This document shows positions 26,499 to 35,676 of a stretch of 64,000 nucleotides of DNA, in pieces (the first letter of the stretch is position 1; each line of letters opens with the position of its first letter). Source of the DNA: Lacinutrix sp. Bg11-31 (GTDB lineage Bacteria > Bacteroidota > Bacteroidia > Flavobacteriales > Flavobacteriaceae). The position numbers and the translations under genes are program-made. The DNA is taken from NCBI RefSeq assembly GCF_002831665.1, contig NZ_CP025118.1, forward strand, positions 2,294,001-2,358,000, written 5' to 3'. The notes under the pieces are model-generated. The model ran no database searches. It was not told the origin of the DNA and saw only the letters and a program-made list of their open reading frames with translations.

Positions 26499-26506
26499 CA
26501 AATATA
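26499..26506 (-). promoter_or_regulatory. Predicted -7 promoter box for the mevalonate operon
   Basis: TATATTTG on the minus strand exactly fits the Bacteroidota -7 consensus TAnnTTTG, 17 bases before the ATG of mvaD. The -33 element is a weak TTTTA. Confidence 0.55.
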
Positions 26507-26697
26507 GTTTTTAATTCTATTTAAAATCTCTACTTTGCCTTGATAACATTCATTCATTCGGCTTAGTGATGTTTGCCGAAGTAATTTACATAAAATTAGC
26601 AAATTTAGATTGTGTGTTAGATTAATTAACTATTGCTAAAATAAACTAACATTAGCTTTTAGAGGTCCCTTAATTCTCTCAACTCGAAGCTTTAAAA

Positions 26698-26711
26698 ACC
26701 CTATATAGGGT
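26698..26711. promoter_or_regulatory. Candidate TetR operator palindrome
   Basis: ACCCTATATAGGGT is a perfect 14-bp palindrome ending nine bases before the ATG of the TetR-type gene, a typical place for an autoregulatory operator. The assignment is an inference from position and symmetry. Confidence 0.55.
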
Positions 26712-26720
26712 AAAACTATA

Positions 26721-27287
26721 ATGGATAAAAAACAAAGAATTATTCTTACAATGCTAGAACTAGTGGTGGAACAAGGTGTGCATGCAACTCCTATGTCTCA
26801 AGTCGCTAAAGAAGCTGGTGTTGCAGTTGGAACTATTTATCACTATTTTAAAAATAAAGAACAGATTATAGAGGAAATATATTCTATGATTTGCCAAGAT
26901 TTTGGTGTTGTATTGATGGCTAACGTACCTGAAAATGACGTTAAGAAACAATTTGAAACCATGTGGCTCAATCTATATAACTATTTCGTAGGCAACCCAT
27001 TAGCGTTTAAATTTATAGAATTTGTTGGTGTACCTCCAATTATTACATCAGAAATAAGAACAAAAAACATCTCTCATTTTCTGCATATAAGAGATTTCTT
27101 TTTAGCTAGTATTTTAAGTAAAGACCTTACAGATGTTAACCTAAGATTAATTATGCAAATGAGTTTTGGTAACGTAATTTCTGCAACAAGATTAAAATTT
27201 AAAGGAGAGTTAGAAATGAATAAGAAACAAATAGCTGATGCTCTTAAAATGTCTTGGGATTGTATTAAGAATCCAGAAAAACACTAA
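26721..27287 (+). CDS. TetR/AcrR-family transcriptional regulator
   Basis: A 188-residue regulator. The N-terminal helix-turn-helix spans about residues 5-50 (MSQVAKEAGVAVGTIYHYFKNKEQI). The remainder is a helical ligand and dimer domain without a recognised ligand. It is divergent from the mevalonate operon and convergent with the DUF1697 gene, whose stop it overlaps by four bases. The adjacent palindrome at 26698-26711 suggests self-regulation; control of the divergent mvaD operon is possible. Confidence 0.9.
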   Translation: MDKKQRIILTMLELVVEQGVHATPMSQVAKEAGVAVGTIYHYFKNKEQIIEEIYSMICQDFGVVLMANVPENDVKKQFETMWLNLYNYFVGNPLAFKFIEFVGVPPIITSEIRTKNISHFLHIRDFFLASILSKDLTDVNLRLIMQMSFGNVISATRLKFKGELEMNKKQIADALKMSWDCIKNPEKH

Positions 27288-27811
27288 GCAAGCTCCAATA
27301 ATTTATTGATTGTATTATAGTTTCTTGATGTTGCATTAATTATCAACTTTTTCTCGAAGCTATTCATGTTAAATTTTGTGCGACCATAACCTGTTGAAGA
27401 ATAAAAGTAAATACAGTTATTTACAATTGAGAATTCTTCATTTTCTAAAGCAATCGTATGTGCTTCTTTTACCAGCTTAACATCTGGTATTTGATCTAAT
27501 AAAATGAAATAACTTTTTTTCTTTTTTTCTTCTGAAAAAACACAAGAATCAAAAATTAACTGAAGCTCTTCTTTTGTTTTTACTAAAATTGGCACGTTAA
27601 ATCCAAAATGAGACTCGATAGTTTGTTGAATTATTTTTTCTATATCCTTGTTTTTCTTTTCTGAAGCCTGAAAAACCACATTTCCACTTTGTATATATGT
27701 TTTTACTTCATTAAAACCTGCTTTACTTAATACATCGCGTAAAATTGCCATTGGCACTTTTTTATGTCCACCAACATTAATTCCTCTAATTAAAGCAATG
27801 TATGTTTTCAT
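27284..27811 (-). CDS. DUF1697 domain protein
   Basis: A 175-residue protein starting MKTYIALIRGINVGGHKKVPM, which is the DUF1697 hallmark. YIQSGNVVF and a C-terminal RNYNTINKLLEL are also typical. The family is widespread, but its biochemical role is not known. The start overlaps the HI0933-type gene by four bases, so they form an operon with the glycerophosphodiesterase gene. Confidence 0.9.
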   Translation of the reverse strand: MKTYIALIRGINVGGHKKVPMAILRDVLSKAGFNEVKTYIQSGNVVFQASEKKNKDIEKIIQQTIESHFGFNVPILVKTKEELQLIFDSCVFSEEKKKKSYFILLDQIPDVKLVKEAHTIALENEEFSIVNNCIYFYSSTGYGRTKFNMNSFEKKLIINATSRNYNTINKLLELA

Positions 27812-29022
27812 TTTTTAAAAATATTTTGTGATACAATATATGCTCCAGTCCAAGCGTTTTGAAAATTAAATCCACCTGTAACAGCATCAATATTTAAAAC
27901 CTCTCCAACAAAGTATAGGTCTTCATGTAATTTACTTTCAAATGTTTTAAAATTCACTTCTTTTAAATTTACACCACCTGCAGTAACAAACTCTTCTTTA
28001 AATGTACTTTTACCATCTACATTAAAAATTGCAGTAGTAAGCTGTTTTGCTAAATTCTCAATTTGAACTTTTGTACAATCTGCCCAACGTGTTTCTAAAT
28101 CTATTTGCGATGCCAATACTAATTGATGCCATAAACGTTTTGGCAAATCGAACTGTGTATAATTTATAATTTTCTTTTTGTTTAGCTCTTTCTTTATATC
28201 ATTTAATTGTAATATTGCAATATTATAATCTGTATTAATAAAATTGACTTCAATAGTAAATTTATACGCTCTTTTTGCTAATTCTAAAGCACCAAAGGCA
28301 GAGAGTTTTAAAATAGAAGGCGCACTCATTCCCCAATGTGTGATAAGCAGTGGACCATCGGATTCTAAATTTGAATCGACCACTTTAACATTAACATTTT
28401 TTGCTACAACTCCTGGAATATCTTTAATACGATCGTCTTTAATATTAAAAGTAAAAAGTGAAGGAACAGGAGAAGTTACTGTATGTCCTAAATTTTCTAA
28501 CACCTTCCATATTTTAGGATTACTTCCTGTTGCGATAATTAGTTTTTTACAGACAAGACTATCTGTTTTGGTATTAACTATCCAACTATTTTCTTGATGC
28601 ACTAAACTTACTACAGGTTCGTTCCTTAACACCTCAACATTATGCTTTTTTGCTTCATTTAGAAAACAATCTATAATGGTTTGAGAGCTGTTAGAGACAG
28701 GGAACATGCGTCCATCTTCTTCTATCTTAAGTTCTACTCCTCGTTCTTCGAACCAAGCGATTGTATCACCTGTCATAAACGTATGAAAAGGTCCTAACAA
28801 CTCTTTTTCTCCTCTTGGATAATTGGTAACTAAATCTTGCGGAATAAACTCTGCATGTGTTACATTACAACGTCCTCCTCCAGAAACTTTCACCTTTGTT
28901 AACACCTCTTTTCCACGTTCTAAAATCGTGACCTTTATGCCTGGATTTTGCTCTGCTATATTAATTGCTGCAAAAAAACCTGAGGCTCCTCCTCCTACTA
29001 TTATTACGTCTTTTTCAATCAT
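27808..29022 (-). CDS. HI0933/BaiN-family FAD-dependent oxidoreductase
   Basis: A 404-residue flavoprotein. The FAD motif VGGGASGFFAA is at residues 9-19, and KVSGGGRCNVTH follows near 47-58, a hallmark of the HI0933 family. The C-terminal AGGVNLKEV and GEVLNIDAVTGGFNFQNAW complete the FAD site. Homologues are annotated as aminoacetone oxidase-like or flavoprotein reductases; the substrate is unknown. It overlaps both neighbours by four bases. Confidence 0.88.
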   Translation of the reverse strand: MIEKDVIIVGGGASGFFAAINIAEQNPGIKVTILERGKEVLTKVKVSGGGRCNVTHAEFIPQDLVTNYPRGEKELLGPFHTFMTGDTIAWFEERGVELKIEEDGRMFPVSNSSQTIIDCFLNEAKKHNVEVLRNEPVVSLVHQENSWIVNTKTDSLVCKKLIIATGSNPKIWKVLENLGHTVTSPVPSLFTFNIKDDRIKDIPGVVAKNVNVKVVDSNLESDGPLLITHWGMSAPSILKLSAFGALELAKRAYKFTIEVNFINTDYNIAILQLNDIKKELNKKKIINYTQFDLPKRLWHQLVLASQIDLETRWADCTKVQIENLAKQLTTAIFNVDGKSTFKEEFVTAGGVNLKEVNFKTFESKLHEDLYFVGEVLNIDAVTGGFNFQNAWTGAYIVSQNIFKK

Positions 29023-29705
29023 AATCTATCTGGGAAATCACTAATTATTGCATTTACGTTATAAGATTTCATTCTTTTAATTGCTTGAGGTGTGTTAACA
29101 GTCCAAGTATTAATATTAAAACCTTCAGCTTGTGCTTCTTCTACATTTTCTTTAGTTAGCATAGTATAGTCTGGATGTATTGCAACAGCATTAATACTTT
29201 TTGCAAAAACTATTGCTTTGTCAAAATTAGATTCTATGAGAACTCCTAATGGTATTTTTTTGTTGATACTAAAAACTGCTCCTATTTCTTCATTTTTAAA
29301 ACTTGACACAATAAAATCGTTATAATTCCAATTGTGCTTTTCTATATAGTTTTCAATTAAACCAACAGTTTTTGAAGCTGTACCTTTTCCTTTTAATTCA
29401 ATATTAAGAATACATTTTCTATCTATTGCATCTAACACTTCGATTAAAGTTGGTATTTGATAATGATCTAAAACCATTAGACCTTTTAATTCTTTGAGTG
29501 TAAAACTAGAAATCTCTCCTGTTCCATTAGTTATTCTATCTACAGTAAAATCGTGAAAAACAACTAGCTCTCCAGATTTACATTTATGCACATCTATTTC
29601 TATACCATCTACTCCTAGTTCAATTGCTTTTAAAATAGATTCGACAGTGTTTTCTGCAACATATCCTTTTGCTCCTCTATGTCCAAATTTTAAAGGTCTT
29701 GACAT
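29019..29705 (-). CDS. Glycerophosphodiester phosphodiesterase family protein
   Basis: A 228-residue TIM-barrel enzyme of the GDPD family. The start is FGHRGAKGYVAENT, and the catalytic and metal residues lie in GIEIDVHKCKSGELVVFHD (Glu, Asp, His), with ELKGK further on. It hydrolyses deacylated phospholipids to glycerol 3-phosphate and an alcohol. There is no signal peptide, so it is likely cytoplasmic. It is the first gene of the three-gene minus-strand operon. Confidence 0.88.
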   Translation of the reverse strand: MSRPLKFGHRGAKGYVAENTVESILKAIELGVDGIEIDVHKCKSGELVVFHDFTVDRITNGTGEISSFTLKELKGLMVLDHYQIPTLIEVLDAIDRKCILNIELKGKGTASKTVGLIENYIEKHNWNYNDFIVSSFKNEEIGAVFSINKKIPLGVLIESNFDKAIVFAKSINAVAIHPDYTMLTKENVEEAQAEGFNINTWTVNTPQAIKRMKSYNVNAIISDFPDRL

Positions 29706-29776
29706 TTTAGTAATAGTTTATGATATAATTAATAGTTTTGGCTTAATATATGCGCTACAAATATAAATTACAATTT

Positions 29777-30583
29777 ATGACATTTACATTAAAACCGTTA
29801 TTCATTTTAAGTTTACTTTTCTTTTCTTGTAACACCGGAAATCTAGAAGTTTTAGCAGGTATTGACAACTCCTTAGAAGAAGTTTCAGCTATAGCTACAA
29901 TAGAAAACTCTAGTTTATATTGGGTAATTGAAGACGCAGGAAATACTAATAATTTGTATGCGCTTAATAGCAAAGGTAACATTGCAAAAATTATTACTAT
30001 TACTAATGCTAAAAACAAAGATTGGGAAGATTTAGCAACAGATAATGAAGGCAATATTTATGTTGGAGACTTTGGAAACAACAACCATAAAAGGAAAAAA
30101 TTCACCATCTATAAAGTGTCTAACATTGAAAACACTAAGAAAGAAGCCGAAGCTGAAATTATAAATTTCACATTGCCAGAGAATACAAAATCTGAAGATT
30201 TTGAAAGTTTCTTTTTATGGAATAATTATTTCTATGTTTTTTCTAAAAACCAAAAACACACCAATGTTTTTAAAATTGAAAACAAAACGGGTACTCAAAT
30301 AGCAGAGTTAGTAACTACATACAAATTTAAAGAAAAGAACAACAAGATTACTTCCGCAGATATTAGCGAAGACGGAAAAACCATAGTACTATTAAACCAT
30401 GAAAAGGTTTGGCAATTATCAAATTTTGATAATGAATATTTTTTTGGAGGAGAGATTAATTCTCTTTCTTTTAAACATGACTCACAGAAAGAAGGTGTTA
30501 GCTTTTTAAATAATAAAACCATCATAATTACTGATGAGACCAATAAGCATGATGGTAATATTTATAGTTATACTTTAGATTAA
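29777..30583 (+). CDS. Lipoprotein with beta-propeller-like repeats
   Basis: A 268-residue protein with a lipoprotein-type signal (LLFFSC, Cys about residue 18 from this ATG). The ATG at 29777 gives a normal signal peptide; an in-frame ATG at 29750 adds nine charged residues and is less likely. The body has repeated short strands (YWVIEDAGNTNNLYAL, IYVGDFGNNNHKRKKF, KTIVLLNHEKVWQL), consistent with a propeller fold. No catalytic motif was recognised. The gene is convergent with the phosphoesterase-barrel gene, with only a few bases between them. Confidence 0.65.
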   Translation: MTFTLKPLFILSLLFFSCNTGNLEVLAGIDNSLEEVSAIATIENSSLYWVIEDAGNTNNLYALNSKGNIAKIITITNAKNKDWEDLATDNEGNIYVGDFGNNNHKRKKFTIYKVSNIENTKKEAEAEIINFTLPENTKSEDFESFFLWNNYFYVFSKNQKHTNVFKIENKTGTQIAELVTTYKFKEKNNKITSADISEDGKTIVLLNHEKVWQLSNFDNEYFFGGEINSLSFKHDSQKEGVSFLNNKTIIITDETNKHDGNIYSYTLD

Positions 30584-30588
30584 TTTTT

Positions 30589-33500
30589 CTAAAAACCAAA
30601 TCCGACTTTAAATGCTACACGCAAACCATCATCACTAGTAAATGTTGAAATATTAGCAGTCATCATATTTGCCATTGTAACAAAAACGCCTCCTCCTACA
30701 GATGTGTTCCATCTGTTAGAATGAAATGTAGTATCCAATACTAAATCATTATCAACCCAAATACGTCCATAATCGAAACCTCCATACATACCAATACTAA
30801 TTGGTATTAATCCAGTTTTAAGATTATTAAAATTCCACCTCACATCTGTAGACTGCACAAAAGCACTCTTTCCTGTAAATCGCTCGTTTCTATAACCTCT
30901 TAAACCTGTATTTGCTCCTAAAGTAGCTGCTTGATAAAACTCAAAATCATCACCTAAATTAAAATGTCCTCTTAAATTTGTAGCCAATACTAATTGCCCA
31001 CTAGGAATTAATTTATAGTCGAAACCTACCTCTGGAATAACATAAACAAAACCTTTACTAGAGTCGATATTATTTTTATACCCAACATTTAAAGCAACTT
31101 GCATTCCTAAAGTAGGAAACGCGTTGTTGTCTTTATTTTCGAATTCATATTTTGCATCTAGACCATAAAAACTATCGCTTAATTCGGTATTATCACCAAT
31201 AAACTGATTGATAAATCGTCCGTTTGTGTCTTCAATTTCTAAAGATTCATAAACAACTCCAGCTTTAAAACTTGATCCCAATCTACCTCTCCAAATAATT
31301 GATGGAGAAACATGAAGTTTCCTTAATTTCACTCTATTAAAATCCAAATCAGCATCCTCATCTGCTTCTAGATTTGGTGTGTTATTACCGTAACCAAAGA
31401 AATTAATTGCATAATTTGGACTAGTAAATTTAGCCTCTAACCCTAAATTAAAACGTCCAATAGCATTTGCAAATTCACTTTTATAATTTAGATCAAATCC
31501 ATTTGTTGCAAAATAATAAGATGCTCCCAAAGTATGTTGAGATGTAAAAGGATTGCGCTCAAAACCATAACTAGTATAAGTATTAACTACACCTATTTTA
31601 AACCCATCGTCTGGATTTGAACCAAACGTTGGAATTAATTGGTTTGTATTCGCTTTAAGTTTTTTATAATCGTAAACATTAGTCTGGTAATCGTCTATTA
31701 GTTTTTTATGTCCTTTATTAGTGATGACTTTACTTTCTTTAGTCTTATAGTCGTAAAACGAAACTCTATTGCCGTTTTGAATATTATAGGTGTCTTTATT
31801 TTGACCTCCAATTAAACGTACTCTCGTTCTACATTTTCCGTCTCCAAATACATGAAAAACATCGTCATCATCTAAACCATAAATCCAAATTTCTTTTGTC
31901 TCATTATAATTATATATTCTATTATGAAAAACCTCACCTTTCTCTCCACCCTTTATTCTATAAGCCGTAACCTCTGTAAGACCTTCTGGTAGGCGTTCTA
32001 CATCGAACCAATCGTCTTTATTTGTACCTTTAATTACTGCAAAAGCATTGACAACTTTAAAATAACGATTAGAAATTTTTTGAAGATTATTTCGTCTTCC
32101 CTTTAATTTTCTTTTAATATCCTCTAAACTTTCATCACGTACTTCTTTAGGAAAATTTAAAAAAGCTTTCTCTATAATTTCATCAGTAATTCCTTTTTGA
32201 ATTATAGCAACTTGAGCATCCCATACTGCTTTATTAGACTGCTGAATAAGTTCCATATCTAATGGATAAGGCTCAATATTAATACCTTTTACATCTACCA
32301 AATCTTCATTATACTTACGTAATAATCTTATAGTAGGTGCTAATACCACCGCAGAACCCAACAAAAACCCATCAGACATTTTAGAAAATGCTTGATCACG
32401 ATCTCGAGGAAGAGGACGATACACTTTTTTTCCATTTTCCTTAAACTCTATCCAACGCCATTGGTCTTGATGCCTATCCCAATCACCAATAAGCATATCG
32501 AACAAACGCGCTCTTATGTAGGAAGCTTCATCTATAACAATATCCTCGTCTTTATGAATCTTCTTCATCATATCGTCTGTACTTATTATTTCATCTTGAA
32601 ATCCAAAGCTTGCTAAATTACTATGCCCTTCCGAGGTATGTTCTTCAATCATATATAACTCATCTCCAAACTCTGAATTAAAAGAACTAAGCGCGTTTTG
32701 TTTTGGCACGTAATACAAAACTGGATTTGTATGGTATATATTTACAGCATCAGACAATGTACCAATAGCAAAAGGAGCATAAGGATGAGATCCTGTAAAG
32801 GCATCTAAAACCAGAGCTTCGGTAGAGGTATCGTTAAATTGTCCTTCTATATATTGATCTTTAAATACCGTTGCTTGTAAATATTGTACAGCATTTTTTC
32901 GAAGTGCTCTCATAACATATTGAGCACCATTTTTAGCTTCTAATCTCAAAGATTTAGACTGGTTTCCACCGCCTTTTCTAACAGGTTTTAAGCCTCCAAA
33001 TAAAGTGTCTAGATTAACTGTTGGAGCATTTACTTTAGTGCTAAATTGTTTTCTATAGCGTTCTCCCCAAAGAAATTTCTTAACACCAGTTGCTTCAGTT
33101 TCTTCTTCTGTATAAATTGATGCGGCTTTTTCCTTTGGAAAAGTGTTAGAATATGTTGCTTCCAATTTACCTTCTCTTGGACATAGAACCTCTGTTTCGA
33201 AAACAACTTTTTTATCTTCGGAAGAATAAAAACGCACATAAGACGAGCCATCTTTAAAAACGTCTAATCGAGCATAACCAAGTGTTCCATAAGAAAATTG
33301 ACCTCCTCCAACATTACGTGTTGCAGACACTTTAGATCCAGAACCACTAACTATTTGGTGTAAATTATCTTCTACAATGTATTGTAAATTATGTTCGTGT
33401 CCAGACACAAAAACAACACCTTTATTCTCTTGAGAGATCGTTACCAAACGTTGTTTTAAATCTCTATAGCTCTTGTGTTGTAAATCTACATTTGCAAGAC

Positions 33501-34278
33501 CACTAGTTTTTCTTATTACATTTTTTAGTGTTCCTAAAACAAGAATTGGTTTCATGTGATCTTTAAAGGTAAACTGCCCTCCATGAGACCCATTAGAATA
33601 CATAGGATGATGCATTGCAACTATAGTAGTTTTGTTTCTTGCTTTCTTTATTAAACTACTGTACTCATCGAAAAAACGAGCTCTTGTTTTAATTTCGCAA
33701 TCATCATTAATTGTTGGATGATTATCCCAATTGGTAACAAACCAGTGGCTATCGATTATAATAAGTTCTATATCGTCGCTTATATGAATGTTAGTAATTG
33801 GGCATCCATTTTCTGGTAAAAAGGTGTTTTTTCCTAATTTATCTTCGACATATTTCTCTTGGCGTTTTAAGCCTTTTAAACCATTGCTATACCAATCATG
33901 ATTTCCTGGAATAAAAATAGCTTCACCTTTAAAATTTTGTGCAGCTCCTGTTTGCGTGTTTAGCTGATGCTCTGCAAACGTTCTATTTTTACTTGATTTT
34001 TCTGGCATTCCTTTTTCGTAAATATTATCGCCTAAAAAAATAGCTGTACTGTTTTTAGGAGCAGAGCTTAACTCTGTTTTAAAAGCTTTTAATGGAGAAG
34101 AAATCTCTCCAATAGGAGAATTTCCAGCATCACCAATTAAATAAAAAGAATGTTCTAACGTTTTGCTTGGATATATTCTTACCTTTTTACTTGTTTTATA
34201 CTGTGCTTTATATGTTGCGCAAGCATTTAAAAAGAAAAAACTTATAAGTACTATTATTAATCTTGAAGATATTTTCAC
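30589..34278 (-). CDS. Lipoprotein metallophosphoesterase fused to an outer-membrane beta-barrel
   Basis: A 1229-residue protein with a lipobox (LNAC, Cys19). A calcineurin-like phosphoesterase domain spans about residues 45-360, with LIGDAGN, FLGDNIY, PGNHDWYSNG, AMHHPMYSNG and SGHEHNLQY as metal-binding motifs. A middle domain of unknown type (about 400-870) contains DRHQDQWRWIEF. The C-terminal third (about 900-1229) is an Omp85-type barrel with GLRGYRNERF and a terminal GFGF. The whole would place a hydrolase at the outer membrane with its own barrel. Its substrate (nucleotide, phosphate ester or phospholipid) is unknown. Confidence 0.82.
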   Translation of the reverse strand: MKISSRLIIVLISFFFLNACATYKAQYKTSKKVRIYPSKTLEHSFYLIGDAGNSPIGEISSPLKAFKTELSSAPKNSTAIFLGDNIYEKGMPEKSSKNRTFAEHQLNTQTGAAQNFKGEAIFIPGNHDWYSNGLKGLKRQEKYVEDKLGKNTFLPENGCPITNIHISDDIELIIIDSHWFVTNWDNHPTINDDCEIKTRARFFDEYSSLIKKARNKTTIVAMHHPMYSNGSHGGQFTFKDHMKPILVLGTLKNVIRKTSGLANVDLQHKSYRDLKQRLVTISQENKGVVFVSGHEHNLQYIVEDNLHQIVSGSGSKVSATRNVGGGQFSYGTLGYARLDVFKDGSSYVRFYSSEDKKVVFETEVLCPREGKLEATYSNTFPKEKAASIYTEEETEATGVKKFLWGERYRKQFSTKVNAPTVNLDTLFGGLKPVRKGGGNQSKSLRLEAKNGAQYVMRALRKNAVQYLQATVFKDQYIEGQFNDTSTEALVLDAFTGSHPYAPFAIGTLSDAVNIYHTNPVLYYVPKQNALSSFNSEFGDELYMIEEHTSEGHSNLASFGFQDEIISTDDMMKKIHKDEDIVIDEASYIRARLFDMLIGDWDRHQDQWRWIEFKENGKKVYRPLPRDRDQAFSKMSDGFLLGSAVVLAPTIRLLRKYNEDLVDVKGINIEPYPLDMELIQQSNKAVWDAQVAIIQKGITDEIIEKAFLNFPKEVRDESLEDIKRKLKGRRNNLQKISNRYFKVVNAFAVIKGTNKDDWFDVERLPEGLTEVTAYRIKGGEKGEVFHNRIYNYNETKEIWIYGLDDDDVFHVFGDGKCRTRVRLIGGQNKDTYNIQNGNRVSFYDYKTKESKVITNKGHKKLIDDYQTNVYDYKKLKANTNQLIPTFGSNPDDGFKIGVVNTYTSYGFERNPFTSQHTLGASYYFATNGFDLNYKSEFANAIGRFNLGLEAKFTSPNYAINFFGYGNNTPNLEADEDADLDFNRVKLRKLHVSPSIIWRGRLGSSFKAGVVYESLEIEDTNGRFINQFIGDNTELSDSFYGLDAKYEFENKDNNAFPTLGMQVALNVGYKNNIDSSKGFVYVIPEVGFDYKLIPSGQLVLATNLRGHFNLGDDFEFYQAATLGANTGLRGYRNERFTGKSAFVQSTDVRWNFNNLKTGLIPISIGMYGGFDYGRIWVDNDLVLDTTFHSNRWNTSVGGGVFVTMANMMTANISTFTSDDGLRVAFKVGFGF

Positions 34279-34471
34279 TCTGGTTGGTTTTAGACTTATA
34301 AATATACTAATACTTGTTGTTATATATTCTTAAAGTTATTCTATAGTCGGAATAACGTTTAAATATTTACAATAACAATAGTTATTTCTTATTGAAAGTA
34401 AATTTAGTATTTACGACAAAGCCTTTAGGTTAATTAAAGTTTAGTATTTTTACTTAAAATCATCAATTTTT

Positions 34472-35671
34472 ATGAATAATCTCGTTATTGAAGCTGAAAA
34501 ATTTGTTATAAGCTATTTAAATACAAACTTAGACTCAAAGTTTGTATATCACAATATAGCACATACCCAACGTGTTGTTGAGAAAGCTAAAGAATTGATT
34601 GAAGACAGCAACTTAAATGAAGATGAAAAGCTTGAATTACTAGTCGCTGCATGGTTTCATGATACTGGATTTACTAAAACAATTAAAAACCATGAAGAAG
34701 AAAGTGTTACTATTGCTTCTACTTTTTTAAAATCCCAAAATATTTCTGAAGAAAAAATAAAAGCTATATCCAATATTATATTGGCGACCAAAATGGGTTC
34801 TGAGCCTAAAAACAGATTACAAGGCCTTATTAAAGATGCTGATTGCGCACATATTTCGAGTAAAAACTACAATGATTATGCCTCATTACTAAAAAAAGAA
34901 TGGGAGCTTACTCAAAACAAAACCTTCACTAAACCAGAATGGATTAAGGATAATATCTCTTTTTTAAGTAATCATACTTTTTACTCTGATCTAGCCAATA
35001 AAAAATGGGAAAAAAGAAAAGGTAAAAACCTAGCTAAACTACTTCAAAACCAAAATAAAATAAAAGAAGACACAGCAAAATTAAAACAAAAGAAAGCTGA
35101 GTTAAATTTTAAAAAAGAAAAATTAGACTTGCCAGAACGTGGTATAGAAACTATGTTTAGAGTGGCACTAAAAAACCATATTACGTTAAGTGATATTGCA
35201 GATACTAAAGCTAATATTCTATTATCTGTAAATGCCATTATTATATCTTTAGTGCTATCTAATTTAGTTTCAAAACTTGATAATCCGTCAAATAATTATT
35301 TAATTTGGCCTACACTTATATTTGCTCTTTTTACGGTAGCTTCAATAATATTATCTGTTTTAGCAACGCGGCCAAATGTAACTAGCGGGAAATTTACTAA
35401 AGAAGATGTTGCTAATAAAAAGGTAAACTTATTATTCTTTGGTAATTTTCATAAAATGAAGTTAAATGAATTTGAATGGGCAATGACTGAGATGATGCAA
35501 GACAGAGACTACCTTTACGGCTCACTTACTAAAGACTTATACTTTCTTGGTTTAGTATTAAATAGAAAATACAACTTGTTAAGAGTAACGTATACCGTTT
35601 TTATGATTGGTATTATTGTAAGTGTTATCGCTTTTGCTGTAGCATTTAAGTTTTATGGTGCTGTTGTTTAA
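34472..35671 (+). CDS. HD phosphohydrolase fused to a Pycsar-type membrane effector domain
   Basis: A 399-residue protein. The N-terminal HD domain (about 1-130) has His31, His63-Asp64 (AWFHD) and Asp124 as metal ligands. A charged, Lys-rich coiled-coil linker covers about 180-222. The C-terminal domain (about 225-399) has NHITLSDIADTKANILLS and three hydrophobic helices (about 249-266, 278-298, 374-394), the pattern of the former DUF5706, now described as Pycsar effector TM family. In Pycsar defence, membrane effectors respond to cCMP or cUMP. No nucleotide cyclase lies beside it, and the HD domain could hydrolyse a nucleotide signal. Defence role is an inference. Confidence 0.82.
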   Translation: MNNLVIEAEKFVISYLNTNLDSKFVYHNIAHTQRVVEKAKELIEDSNLNEDEKLELLVAAWFHDTGFTKTIKNHEEESVTIASTFLKSQNISEEKIKAISNIILATKMGSEPKNRLQGLIKDADCAHISSKNYNDYASLLKKEWELTQNKTFTKPEWIKDNISFLSNHTFYSDLANKKWEKRKGKNLAKLLQNQNKIKEDTAKLKQKKAELNFKKEKLDLPERGIETMFRVALKNHITLSDIADTKANILLSVNAIIISLVLSNLVSKLDNPSNNYLIWPTLIFALFTVASIILSVLATRPNVTSGKFTKEDVANKKVNLLFFGNFHKMKLNEFEWAMTEMMQDRDYLYGSLTKDLYFLGLVLNRKYNLLRVTYTVFMIGIIVSVIAFAVAFKFYGAVV

Positions 35672-35676
35672 AAACT

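Noticed and set aside
26482..26499. TTG start codon for diphosphomevalonate decarboxylase
   Set aside because: The TTG lies inside the predicted -7 promoter box, so it would not be in the transcript; the ATG at 26481 is used.
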